Below are positions 53,006 to 61,687 of a DNA stretch of 64,000 bases, piece after piece. The stretch spans positions 91,152-155,151 of the forward strand of contig JACJGO010000012.1 in assembly GCA_014163555.1 (NCBI GenBank). Direction: 5' to 3'. The translations under genes and the position numbers were made by a program. Under the pieces are notes generated by a model. It saw nothing but the letters and a program-made list of their open reading frames with translations, was not told where the DNA came from and made no database searches. This DNA is from Flavisolibacter longurius. Lineage in GTDB: Bacteria; Bacteroidota; Bacteroidia; Chitinophagales; Chitinophagaceae. Each line of letters begins with the position of its first letter. Positions within the stretch are counted from its first letter, which is position 1.

Positions 53006-53075
53006 TAATTTTTCTCTTAAACAAAAACATATAAGCCTTGCCGGTTAGTTGTGTACAAGTGCTCTTCTGCCTGTA

Positions 53076-55307
53076 TTAAGCAACTTCCGTTTCAAAACGT
53101 TCAACGGAATGAATGCCGTTTAGGCTCTTCAACCGTTTTACAAGTTCTTCCAACTCTTCTTTGTCGTGCACAAAAAGCTTGATGGTGCCTTCAAACAAAC
53201 CTTCTTTTGATTCAATGGTAATGGCGGAAATATTGATACGCAATTCACCGCTGATAATGCTGGTGATCTTGTTCACAATTCCCACATCGTCCATTCCAAT
53301 AATACGCAAGCCGGTAAGGAAAGAAATCTCCTTGTTCTTTGCCCATTTTGTTTTCACAATACGGTGGCCATAGTTGGCCATCAATTTGGCAGCATTGGGA
53401 CAATTGGTGCGATGAATGGTAAGGCCTTTACCTGTAGTAACAAAGCCAAAAACATCATCACCCGGAATGGGCTTGCAGCAATTGGCCAGGTTATATACAA
53501 TCCTGTCGCTGCTCTCGCCAAAGATAATTAACTCGGTATCCTTCTTCGGAAGGGCCGGATTGTATTCTGGTTTGGGTTCCAGAACTTTCACCGGCTTCGG
53601 CGCTTCCAGCCTGTCACCAAGCACTTTGAACTCTTTGAGCTCTTTCAGGTCCATGGACTTTACGGCCAGCGCATAATAGAGGTCCAGCGGTGCACTGAGC
53701 TTGTAATAGTTTACCAGTTCATCAACATTATGCTGACTCATGGAGGCGCCCATGCCTTCCAGCTTGCGTTGCAGGGTATACTTCCCTTCTTCCGCAACGG
53801 CCCGTTTTTCTTCTTTGAGGGCATCTTTGATTCGCGTACGGGCTTTGGCCGTCACTACAAAGTTGAGCCAGTCTTCCGAAGGCTTTTGCTTGTTGGAGGT
53901 AATGATCTCAACCTGGTCACCACTGCGCAGCTTATGTGAGATTGGAACCAATTTGTGATTGACTTTAGCGCCAATACATTTTACCCCCACTTCGGAGTGA
54001 ACGGCAAATGCAAAGTCCAGTGCTGTAGCGCCAATAGGTAACATTTTTACATCACCCTTGGGCGTGTAGATATAAATTTCTTCGGCTAAAAAACTGCGTT
54101 TGAAATCCTGTAGAAAATCTACTGAGTCCACGTCATTGTTGGTGATCACTTCCCGAATCTGCCCAAACCATTTGTCAAAACGGCTTTCATCCTGGGCGCC
54201 TTCTTTGTATTTGTAGTGCGCCGCCAGGCCTTTTTCGGCAATCTCGTTCATTCGTTTCGTGCGGATCTGCACTTCCACCCATTTACCTTGTGGCCCCATT
54301 ACGGTGGTATGCAAGGCTTCATAGCCATTGCTTTTGGGATTGCTCAACCAGTCGCGAAGCCGTTCGGGAGAAGGCGTGTATTCATCGGTGATCATTGAAT
54401 ACACTTTCCAGCAATCTTCTTTTTCTTTATCGGGTGGCGAATTGACGATAATGCGGATTGCAAAAAGGTCGTACACTTCTTCGAAGCTGACGCCTTTTTT
54501 CTTCATCTTGTTCCAGATCGAATGGATGCTTTTCGGCCGGCCATGAATCTCAAAATCGAAGCCTGATTTCTCCAGTTTTTCTTTAAGTGGCTTGATGAAT
54601 TCGTTGATGAATTTTGTCCGCTCCCGCTTTGTTTCCGCCAGCTTTTTGGCGATCTCTTTGTAGGTCTGTGGCTCCAGGTATTTCATGGCCAGGTCTTCCA
54701 ACTCCGTTTTGATGTTGTACAGACCCATCCGGTGCGCCAGCGGCGAATACACGTAAATGGTTTCCGAAGCAATCTTGAGTTGCTTTTCCATTTTCATGCT
54801 GTCCATGGTCCGCATGTTATGCAGGCGGTCTGCCAGCTTAATCAGTATCACCCGCGGATCATCGGTCAGCGTTAATAAGATCTTCCGGAAATTTTCAGCC
54901 TGCTGCGAGGCGTTGACGTCAACAATGTTGGAAATTTTGGTAAGACCATCCACAATCTTGGCGATCTCGCTGCCAAATTCCCGTTGCACATCATCCAGGG
55001 TAATGTCCGTGTCTTCCACGGTATCATGCAGCAGGGAGCAGATAGTAGAGCGAACACCCAGCCCGATTTCTTCCACACAAATTCGGGCTACAGCCAGGGG
55101 ATGTAAAATATAAGGTTCGCCGCTTTTGCGACGCATGGTTTTGTGTGCCTCGGCAGCCATTTCAAAAGCTGTCCGTATCTGGCGGCGGTCACCGGGCTTG
55201 ATCCGGGATTTCAGGGCCCGCAAAAGGGCACGGTATTCCCGCAAGATCAGCTTTTTTTCCTGCTCCTCATTCAAACTGTATTTCGGCAACTGCGCAACGG
55301 TTTCCAT
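53076..55307 (-). CDS. bifunctional (p)ppGpp synthetase/hydrolase, RelA/SpoT family
   Basis: The 743-residue cytosolic enzyme controls the stringent response. The N-terminal HD hydrolase keeps H55, H69, H94-D95 and the E98-D99 pair in HDTVEDTD. The synthetase follows with IHGRPKSIHSIWNKM, YDLFAIRIIV and NGYEALHTTV. A TGS domain (YIYTPKGDVKMLP) lies near residue 410, and a C-terminal ACT domain ends the protein. With both halves intact it is a Rel/SpoT-type bifunctional enzyme. Confidence 0.94.
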   Translation of the reverse strand: METVAQLPKYSLNEEQEKKLILREYRALLRALKSRIKPGDRRQIRTAFEMAAEAHKTMRRKSGEPYILHPLAVARICVEEIGLGVRSTICSLLHDTVEDTDITLDDVQREFGSEIAKIVDGLTKISNIVDVNASQQAENFRKILLTLTDDPRVILIKLADRLHNMRTMDSMKMEKQLKIASETIYVYSPLAHRMGLYNIKTELEDLAMKYLEPQTYKEIAKKLAETKRERTKFINEFIKPLKEKLEKSGFDFEIHGRPKSIHSIWNKMKKKGVSFEEVYDLFAIRIIVNSPPDKEKEDCWKVYSMITDEYTPSPERLRDWLSNPKSNGYEALHTTVMGPQGKWVEVQIRTKRMNEIAEKGLAAHYKYKEGAQDESRFDKWFGQIREVITNNDVDSVDFLQDFKRSFLAEEIYIYTPKGDVKMLPIGATALDFAFAVHSEVGVKCIGAKVNHKLVPISHKLRSGDQVEIITSNKQKPSEDWLNFVVTAKARTRIKDALKEEKRAVAEEGKYTLQRKLEGMGASMSQHNVDELVNYYKLSAPLDLYYALAVKSMDLKELKEFKVLGDRLEAPKPVKVLEPKPEYNPALPKKDTELIIFGESSDRIVYNLANCCKPIPGDDVFGFVTTGKGLTIHRTNCPNAAKLMANYGHRIVKTKWAKNKEISFLTGLRIIGMDDVGIVNKITSIISGELRINISAITIESKEGLFEGTIKLFVHDKEELEELVKRLKSLNGIHSVERFETEVA

Positions 55308-55501
55308 AGGTTACGAAAATACGGAATAATGCACCTTTTGGTGCGGAGCGTCCTGTTTATAACGCTTTTTTGAAGGAATCTAACGGAGTGAAATTGCGTT
55401 AGAGGACAGCTTTTTTCCAGGCAGGATAGTTAGGTGCAAATGTGTAGGCTGGTTTAACAAGGTCTTCGTAAAACAGGAGGCCTCTTTTCCATCATATTGC
55501 C

Positions 55502-55687
55502 ATGAAAACAATACCGCTACCGATTCTGCATTTTAGTGGATATCCGCTGCCGCTGGCAGAAGTTGTTATTCAAAATACAACGGCTGAAAATATCAAGAGG
55601 GATTGGGTGTATTCAGCAGAACAAGAACAATCTGCTGTCGACAGTCCCGATAACTGGGACGAATCGTGGTTTGCCAATTACGAGTAA
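55502..55687 (+). CDS. small protein of unknown function
   Basis: This 61-residue reading frame has an ATG, a sensible composition and a proline-rich start (MKTIPLPILHFSGYPLPL), then an acidic end (DSPDNWDESWFANYE). It has no signal peptide or known domain. It fills the space between relA/spoT and lspA and stops one base before the lspA stop codon on the other strand. It may be a real small gene; the length alone is not proof. Confidence 0.45.
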   Translation: MKTIPLPILHFSGYPLPLAEVVIQNTTAENIKRDWVYSAEQEQSAVDSPDNWDESWFANYE

Positions 55688-56359
55688 TCAGGCCATTGGT
55701 TTGGCTTCCTCGTGCTGCACTTCTTTTTCTTCCTGCGGCTCTTTATCTTCTTCTTGCTTGTGCAGGAACCGCTTTTGGAAAGCCAGCAGGGTGAGTACAC
55801 CAACGGAGATAGAGGCATCGGCTATGTTGAAAATAGGAGAGAAGAAGAGAAAATCCTTTCCACCCAAAAAAGGAAGAAAGCCTGGGAATTTGCCTTCTAC
55901 CATTGGGAAATAAAGCATGTCCACCACCTTGCCGTGTAGAAAGCCGCCGTAGCCCTGGCCCGGTGCCACAAAACTGGCTACATGCGAATACGTGGTTTCT
56001 TCAAAGATCAATCCATAGAACATGCTGTCGATAAGGTTTCCAAGGGCGCCTGCGTAGATGAGAGAGGCGCAAATAATAAACCCTTTGGTATGTTTTTCTT
56101 TGATAATTTTTACCAGGTACCAGCTTCCGAACGAAACAGCCACCAACCGAAACAGCGTAAGCGCCATCTTACCCCAATCGCCGCCAATTTCCATGCCCCA
56201 GGCCATACCAGGGTTTTCAATAAAATAAAGCTGCGCCCATTCCTGGCCGGCCAGTTTAGTAACAGGTCCATAAGGGAAGGAGGTTTTAATCCAGATCTTT
56301 AATACCTGATCCACAATGATAATCAGCGCAACCAGAGAAAACGCGGAACGAAGCTTCAC
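55688..56359 (-). CDS. lspA: lipoprotein signal peptidase
   Basis: The 223-residue inner-membrane aspartyl protease cuts the signal from lipoproteins. It starts at GTG 56359. Catalytic-site motifs are GNLIDSMFYG, GKVVDMLYFP and FNIADASISVGV. Four membrane segments are expected. The acidic, glutamine- and glutamate-rich C-terminal tail (QEEDKEPQEEKEV) is longer than in the usual 160-170-residue enzymes, as is typical of the larger Bacteroidota versions. Confidence 0.93.
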   Translation of the reverse strand: MKLRSAFSLVALIIIVDQVLKIWIKTSFPYGPVTKLAGQEWAQLYFIENPGMAWGMEIGGDWGKMALTLFRLVAVSFGSWYLVKIIKEKHTKGFIICASLIYAGALGNLIDSMFYGLIFEETTYSHVASFVAPGQGYGGFLHGKVVDMLYFPMVEGKFPGFLPFLGGKDFLFFSPIFNIADASISVGVLTLLAFQKRFLHKQEEDKEPQEEKEVQHEEAKPMA

Positions 56360-56378
56360 ATGAAAAATTTAAGAAGGG

Positions 56379-56386
56379 CAAATATA
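56379..56386 (-). promoter_or_regulatory. -7 element of lspA
   Basis: TATATTTG on the minus strand is an exact TAnnTTTG word 19 bases before the lspA GTG. Confidence 0.5.
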
Positions 56387-56590
56387 GGCATCCACTTGTT
56401 AAACGAGGCCTAAAGGAATATTGGTTGCGGGAACAAGGAACCTTTCATTCCATAGGATTTTCCTGCTTAATTTATATTGGCAACCTGCGTTTAACGGATG
56501 GAAATGCTATCCGATGTCCTGTTTCATTGCTTATCCAGTTTCTGCAATTCATCACTTCTCCAATTCCGGGTATCTTCGTCCCATTGCTGC

Positions 56591-57748
56591 ATGGAACTTG
56601 TTTTCTGGATATCGGTCTGTATTCTGTTTTATACCTACCTGGGATACGGACTGGTCCTGACCCTTTTAAGTGCACTGCGAAAACGCCAGGACCCGCCTAC
56701 GCCCCAGCTTTTTGAACCGGTGACCCTCGTGGTTCCGGCATATAACGAAGAAGCTGTGATGGCAGCAAAAATCCAGAATTGTTTTAGCCTTTCATACCCA
56801 AAAGAATTATTGACGATTCTTATTGTAACAGACGGATCTTCAGACAATACTGCCTCGCTGGTGGCCAGCCATTCTTCAATTTTGCATTTGCATCAGCCGG
56901 AGCGAAGAGGGAAAACGGCAGCGCTGAACAGGGCCATGCAGCTGGTGAAAACGCCTTTTGTTGTCTATAGCGATGCCAATGCACTGCTGCATCCCGACAG
57001 TATTCAAAACCTGCTTCGACATTATCGGGACCCAAAAGTGGGCGGTGTTTCCGGCGAAAAACGGATTGTAGCCAATGACGATACCGCCGTGGGCGCCGGT
57101 GAGCGGATCTACTGGCAATACGAGTCGATGCTGAAAAAGGCCGACGCAGAATTTTATACCGTTATTGGCGCAGCCGGGGAATTGTTTTCGATCCGGGCAG
57201 AATTGTTTGAACCCTTGCCAGAAACGATCATCCTCGACGATTTTATTCTTTCGGCCACTATTTGCCGGAAAGGCTACCGGTTTGCTTACGACAGACATGC
57301 CTATGCCACCGAAGGCCCGTCAGAATCCATTGCAGAAGAACAACAACGTAAAAATCGGATAAGTGCGGGTTGTTTCCAGGCCCTGGTGTTATTAAAAGCA
57401 TTTCTAAATCCGCTGCGTAACTGGCGACTGACCTTTCAGTATGTTTCACACAAAGTGCTTCGGTGGACGCTTTGTCCCCTGCTGGTTCCGCTGCTGTTTG
57501 TTTCCAATGCGTTTCTAGCGGCGGAGGGGGGGCTTTTTTATGTGATGTTTTTTGCTTTGCAAGGCTGCTTTTATGCGTTTGCCTTTTTAGGGTGGATGTT
57601 TTCGGCGAAGAAAGGCTTTCTTAAGCCATTTTTGATTCCGTACTATTTTGTATTTATGAATCTCTCGCTTTATATCGGCTTTTTCCGTTTTCTTACCGGC
57701 CGCCAATCCGCTGTCTGGAAGCGGTCAGCCCGAAGGGTGCATTCGTAA
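56591..57748 (+). CDS. membrane-bound family 2 glycosyltransferase
   Basis: Start ATG 56591 (MELVFWISVCILFYTYLGYG) gives a first membrane segment, as in processive GT2 enzymes. The 385-residue protein shows LVVPAYNEE, the nucleotide-sugar motifs DGSSDNT (81-87) and YSDANALL, the acceptor-side DDFIL, and a QQRKNRISAG motif like QxxRW. Two or three membrane segments end it. It should build or decorate a cell-surface polysaccharide. No polysaccharide operon is next to it. Confidence 0.86.
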   Translation: MELVFWISVCILFYTYLGYGLVLTLLSALRKRQDPPTPQLFEPVTLVVPAYNEEAVMAAKIQNCFSLSYPKELLTILIVTDGSSDNTASLVASHSSILHLHQPERRGKTAALNRAMQLVKTPFVVYSDANALLHPDSIQNLLRHYRDPKVGGVSGEKRIVANDDTAVGAGERIYWQYESMLKKADAEFYTVIGAAGELFSIRAELFEPLPETIILDDFILSATICRKGYRFAYDRHAYATEGPSESIAEEQQRKNRISAGCFQALVLLKAFLNPLRNWRLTFQYVSHKVLRWTLCPLLVPLLFVSNAFLAAEGGLFYVMFFALQGCFYAFAFLGWMFSAKKGFLKPFLIPYYFVFMNLSLYIGFFRFLTGRQSAVWKRSARRVHS

Positions 57749-57906
57749 CGGTAAATATTTACTCTTCTGCTGGCGAATTCAAAAGGATGTGGCTTTAATT
57801 TGCTGAGTGAACAAGCTTTTATTCAGCTTATTTTGTGGATAGAATATTGAAAGGGGCATAAACTGGCGCCTCATTTTTCTTATTTTTACCCTGCCAAACA
57901 TATTCT

Positions 57907-58338
57907 ATGTCAATGCTCAAGCACACCATTGTTTACGCCGAAGATGACCTGGATGACCTGTTCATTATGACACAGGCCTTTCAGAAACACGATCATATTG
58001 AGGTGGTGCATGCGCCGGATGGGAAAAAAGCAATGGTGATGCTGGAAGGCATGGCAGGTGAGAACTCCCTGCCCTGCCTGGTGATTCTCGATATCAACAT
58101 GCCGGTAATGAACGGCCGGGAGGCTCTGCAGGCGATCCGGTCGCACAATGACCTGAGTAAGTTGCCGGTGGTTCTTTTCAGTACTTCCAGCAGTGCCAGC
58201 GACAGGCTTTTTGCCGAGGCGCACGAAGCGTACCTGATTACAAAGCCTTCTGATTTTCTGAACCTGGAAACGATCGTCACCCAGTTTTTGGGTCATTGCA
58301 ATTTTGAGATCAACAATATTTCTTACAGCGGCTCTTAA
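57907..58338 (+). CDS. single-domain response regulator
   Basis: The 143-residue protein is a CheY-like receiver. The acidic pocket is E12-D13-D14, the phosphorylated aspartate is D62 in ILDINMP, the switch residue lies in FSTSSS (about 92-93), and the conserved lysine is K113 in ITKPSDF. There is no output domain. No histidine kinase is adjacent. Its 3' end overlaps the converging PorP/SprF gene by four bases. Confidence 0.92.
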   Translation: MSMLKHTIVYAEDDLDDLFIMTQAFQKHDHIEVVHAPDGKKAMVMLEGMAGENSLPCLVILDINMPVMNGREALQAIRSHNDLSKLPVVLFSTSSSASDRLFAEAHEAYLITKPSDFLNLETIVTQFLGHCNFEINNISYSGS

Positions 58339-59264
58339 TTAAAATTGTATTGTAACAGCAATTCATGTCCCGATGAGCCTTTCTGGTAAACATTCAACGG
58401 GGCATTGAAAATGTCGAAAGAATAGCCGACCGTAAACTTCTCCTTAAACGTAAAGCCTGCAGAGATCATCCATCCCTGTCTTGCACGCCAGCTCAGCCCA
58501 TACCACAACAGGTCATTGTGCAACATGCGGATACCTCCCTGCACTTCAACCGGTGCATTTGGCAGGTATATAACCAGAAGATTGGGACTGATCTTCGTGA
58601 CTTCATCTGCCATGAATGTATAAGCGCCGTGCAGGTAATAGTGGCGATAAAGTTTGCTTTGTTCTGCCTGGGTGCCGGCCAGTTCGTAAAGGTTGTATTT
58701 TGATTGCACCAACTGGCTTACCGATGCACCCACTTGAAGGTTGGGACTTGAATATGCAACACCAAAACCAGCATCGGCTTTCAGTCTGTTGTTACTTCCG
58801 GCCAGCACCGGATCAAGGCCGCCCAATTCCTGCTGAAGTTTCTCCCTGTCAAAGGAAAGCTGTTGCAAGCGGGCTTCCAGCCCAAACGATACCGTGCTTT
58901 TTTCCTTTACTGGTATATGGTAAGCATACGCCATTTGCAAGCCTGTGCGGGCCGTTGGGCCGGTGACATCATGATAGAGATAGCCACCCAAACCCAAACG
59001 GGCATTGGGAAGAAATGTTTGACCGTACAGCAAACCTGTCTTCGGGCTTCCCGGCATACTGCTCCATTGTGTTTTAAAACTGCCACCAACAAATGCCCTT
59101 TGTTGGCTGCCGGCAGCGGCCGGGTTATGCAAAATGGGTGCAAGCTCGTAAAAGCTGGAAGTGTTCAATTGCTGGGCTTTTATTTCATCTCCAATAAAAA
59201 GCAACATGAGTAGAACATACTTCACGCACCGGGTTCGGGGAAATATGGTATAAAACGTTTTCAT
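58335..59264 (-). CDS. PorP/SprF family type IX secretion membrane protein
   Basis: The 309-residue outer-membrane barrel has a signal peptide and the usual start QLNTSSFYELAPILHNPAAAGSQQRAFVGG. SprF-type proteins help secrete their partner type B cargo through T9SS. It overlaps the upstream T9SS adhesin by one base (TAATG), so the pair is translationally coupled and this is probably its dedicated partner. Confidence 0.9.
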   Translation of the reverse strand: MKTFYTIFPRTRCVKYVLLMLLFIGDEIKAQQLNTSSFYELAPILHNPAAAGSQQRAFVGGSFKTQWSSMPGSPKTGLLYGQTFLPNARLGLGGYLYHDVTGPTARTGLQMAYAYHIPVKEKSTVSFGLEARLQQLSFDREKLQQELGGLDPVLAGSNNRLKADAGFGVAYSSPNLQVGASVSQLVQSKYNLYELAGTQAEQSKLYRHYYLHGAYTFMADEVTKISPNLLVIYLPNAPVEVQGGIRMLHNDLLWYGLSWRARQGWMISAGFTFKEKFTVGYSFDIFNAPLNVYQKGSSGHELLLQYNFN

Positions 59265-61264
59265 TAGCGTAGAATGGTGACATTACCTTTTGTACTTACC
59301 GTTTTTCCATTGATCAACTGGTAAGTGATGATATAATAATAGGTGCCGTCAGGAAGGGGCTTGCCGCTGTAGGTTCCGTTCCAGTCATTGTTGTAATTGT
59401 CGTTACGATAAACCGGAGCGCCGTACCGGTTGAAGACCTCGACTTTCGCTTTTTGCAGGCATGATCCGTCAGTTACCAGCCAGCGGTCGTTTATGCCATC
59501 GCTGTTGGGCGAAAAGGCAGCCATTGGCTTGATACAATACGGCACCACAGTAACAGTAGTTTCATCGCTGGCCATGCAGCCATTTTGGATTGCCGTTAGC
59601 CGGTAGGTTGTGGTGGCAAAAGGGTACACGGTGGGTTGAACTATGTCTGTCGCACTAAGTCCCGCTTCCGGCACCCAACTGACACTGCCACCGGAAACAG
59701 TACCCTGAAGTTTTGTTTCGTCACCCTGGATGATGCTTTGATCGGGCCCTGCATTCACAACTGGTAGGGGCTTTACATTGACTACAATTTCCGCCGATTG
59801 CTGGCAGGCACCTTTACGTGTTGTAAGTGTATATGTAATGTTGTTTTGTGCCTTGATTTCCGGGTGCGCTTCACCTGCATTGCTGATGCCGGTAGATGGC
59901 GTCCAATGAAAGGTTGAGCCGTTGGAAAGAATCTGTGGTGTAATGGTTTCACCTTCGCAGACAGTGATCGTTGGCTGGGCAACCAAGAGCAAATCATCTT
60001 CTAGAGTAAGGGTTGCAGTTGCCGTTTTTTCACAGCCAGTGCTGCTGGCAACAGTAATGGTATATTGGCCTGCCGCCAGGTTAGTAAACAGGGGCGAAGC
60101 CTGTGGTGTACCTCCGTTTAGCCGGTAGGTCAGTGGTAAAATGGTTCCATTTGCTTCTACGCGGATCGTTCCTGCTTCGGTGCAGGTTGGGTCTTGTTGC
60201 TGCAGTTTCACCTGCAGGTCTTCTTTTTTGACAAAAACGGTATCTTCAAAGCTAACCTCTGTTGATGAGGAAGTACAGGCAAGATAGCTTACCCGTAAAA
60301 CATAGGCTACGCTATTGGCAGCCGGACAAATGGCGGGAAAAGTTAGCTGCAGATTTCCTTCTCCATCCGACAATGTATCGGCTATGGCAACTACATTGCC
60401 ATCTGATAACAGTTCTGCTTTTTTAAACCGCGAAGGTCCTGCCGCAGGAATGAATCGGTAGGCTTCCTGCATATTCGTACTTCCCCACGGGCTTGTATTT
60501 TTTCCCGTTGGGAAAACGGCTTTGTTCCGGGCATAATTCTGCATTCCCAAAACGGCAAGCCCTTCGTTCCATGCTGTACAAACCGGCTTGTCTTTTACAT
60601 ACACCTCTACAATGCCTGTACTTTCATAAACGACAATCTGATGGGTAGCCGACAGACTGGTGCAGCTATACATGGGCACGTCCTTAAAACTGGCAACAAA
60701 GCGCCGTTTGGGAGCATTACCTTCCAGGCGCCATTCGATTCTGCGGCTGCCATTGTCAAACGGGAAGATATCATGGTAAACTCCCATGATCGAAGCCCGT
60801 GGAAAATAGGTGGAAGCAAGAGAGTTTTGTGTGCCGCCGGCATAGGGAATTTGAACTGGCGTCAGGTTAAAAAAGCTGGTGGTCAACCGAAAATTATTGC
60901 GTCTGCCGGCATTGGTTATGTCATAAGATACAATCCCATTGGAACCGACTGTCAGGCTGTAGTAAGTAGCGCCATAAAAACAAGTCGGGAAGGGCAGGGG
61001 AATGCTGCTGCTATAGATATCATCTGCGTAAAGCGCTGTTAACTCTGTACCCCCTTCATAAGAAAAAGGTTGGTGGGAGATAGGCTGTACCCGGTAATCG
61101 TCCGTTTGCCGGATGTCAGGTACGGTTGCGGTAATGGTTGTGCAGGTAGTGCCGCAGGGCAATACAATTGTTTTTGATGGCAACCGAAAAACGGAAGAAG
61201 GATTTTGCGCAGTGGATGCAAGTATCCAAACGGATAGCAGCAACAAAAGCAGGCTACGAAACAT
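59264..61264 (-). CDS. T9SS type B cargo adhesin with PKD/Ig-like modules
   Basis: Start ATG 61264 gives a signal peptide ending at ASTAQ. The 666-residue protein opens with a large exported domain (YPFxxGNNF-like segments such as YSLTVGSNGIVSYD). Three Ig/PKD-like modules follow: DPTCTEAGTIRVEANG, TVCEGETITPQI and VNAGPDQSI. It ends in a type B sorting domain (FSPNSDGINDRWLV, VFNRYGAPVY, GNVTILR). It should be placed on the cell surface with help from the coupled PorP/SprF protein. Confidence 0.88.
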   Translation of the reverse strand: MFRSLLLLLLSVWILASTAQNPSSVFRLPSKTIVLPCGTTCTTITATVPDIRQTDDYRVQPISHQPFSYEGGTELTALYADDIYSSSIPLPFPTCFYGATYYSLTVGSNGIVSYDITNAGRRNNFRLTTSFFNLTPVQIPYAGGTQNSLASTYFPRASIMGVYHDIFPFDNGSRRIEWRLEGNAPKRRFVASFKDVPMYSCTSLSATHQIVVYESTGIVEVYVKDKPVCTAWNEGLAVLGMQNYARNKAVFPTGKNTSPWGSTNMQEAYRFIPAAGPSRFKKAELLSDGNVVAIADTLSDGEGNLQLTFPAICPAANSVAYVLRVSYLACTSSSTEVSFEDTVFVKKEDLQVKLQQQDPTCTEAGTIRVEANGTILPLTYRLNGGTPQASPLFTNLAAGQYTITVASSTGCEKTATATLTLEDDLLLVAQPTITVCEGETITPQILSNGSTFHWTPSTGISNAGEAHPEIKAQNNITYTLTTRKGACQQSAEIVVNVKPLPVVNAGPDQSIIQGDETKLQGTVSGGSVSWVPEAGLSATDIVQPTVYPFATTTYRLTAIQNGCMASDETTVTVVPYCIKPMAAFSPNSDGINDRWLVTDGSCLQKAKVEVFNRYGAPVYRNDNYNNDWNGTYSGKPLPDGTYYYIITYQLINGKTVSTKGNVTILR

Positions 61265-61420
61265 AGGAATTTGGATTAGCGAACAACCGGTAGATGCACT
61301 TTGCATCAGCCGGTTATTCTTCAGTTTATTTGCAACTTCAAATAAAACAAATTATTCTCTAAAATTTGGTGACTGGCTTATTTTTTTTCGGTGAAAGGGT
61401 GTTCGTACAGCAATAACCTG

Positions 61421-61428
61421 TACTTTTG
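61421..61428 (+). promoter_or_regulatory. -7 element of tRNA-Leu
   Basis: TACTTTTG is an exact TAnnTTTG word 33 bases before the tRNA. Confidence 0.45.
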
Positions 61429-61461
61429 CCACCCATTTTTCCGTTCCGCTTTGCGGAGCCC

Positions 61462-61543
61462 GCGGGTGTGGTGAAATTGGTAGACACGCCAGACTTAGGA
61501 TCTGGTGCTTCACGGCATGGGGGTTCGAGTCCCTCCACCCGCA
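61462..61543 (+). tRNA. tRNA-Leu (UAG)
   Basis: The acceptor stem is GCGGGTG (61462-61468) with CACCCGC (61536-61542), and the discriminator is A. The anticodon stem CCAGA/TCTGG holds the loop CTTAGGA, anticodon TAG. A long variable arm and GGTTCGAGTCC T-arm fit a class II leucine tRNA. CCA is not encoded. Confidence 0.96.
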
Positions 61544-61670
61544 CAACAGAACAGAAGAACAGACGAACAAGGAACAGATGAATGTCAAAGGAAGCTTCTC
61601 TGTTCACGCTTTTCTACTCTTTGCGAACAGGTTGCGCCTTACGGTTTCGATATTCCTTGTTTATCTGTTC
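61544..61670. repeat. 8-base periodic array and inverted partner between tRNA-Leu and tig
   Basis: 61544-61584 is a run of AACAGAAG/AACAGACG/AACAAGGA-type units. 61557-61574 has an inverse partner at 61653-61670 (16 of 18 match). The pair lies in the leader of trigger factor. Confidence 0.65.
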
Positions 61671-61687
61671 GGATTCAAACAAAAAAT

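Noticed and set aside
61505..61687. N-terminal extension of trigger factor
   Set aside because: It overlaps tRNA-Leu and the periodic repeat; the family start is at 61688.
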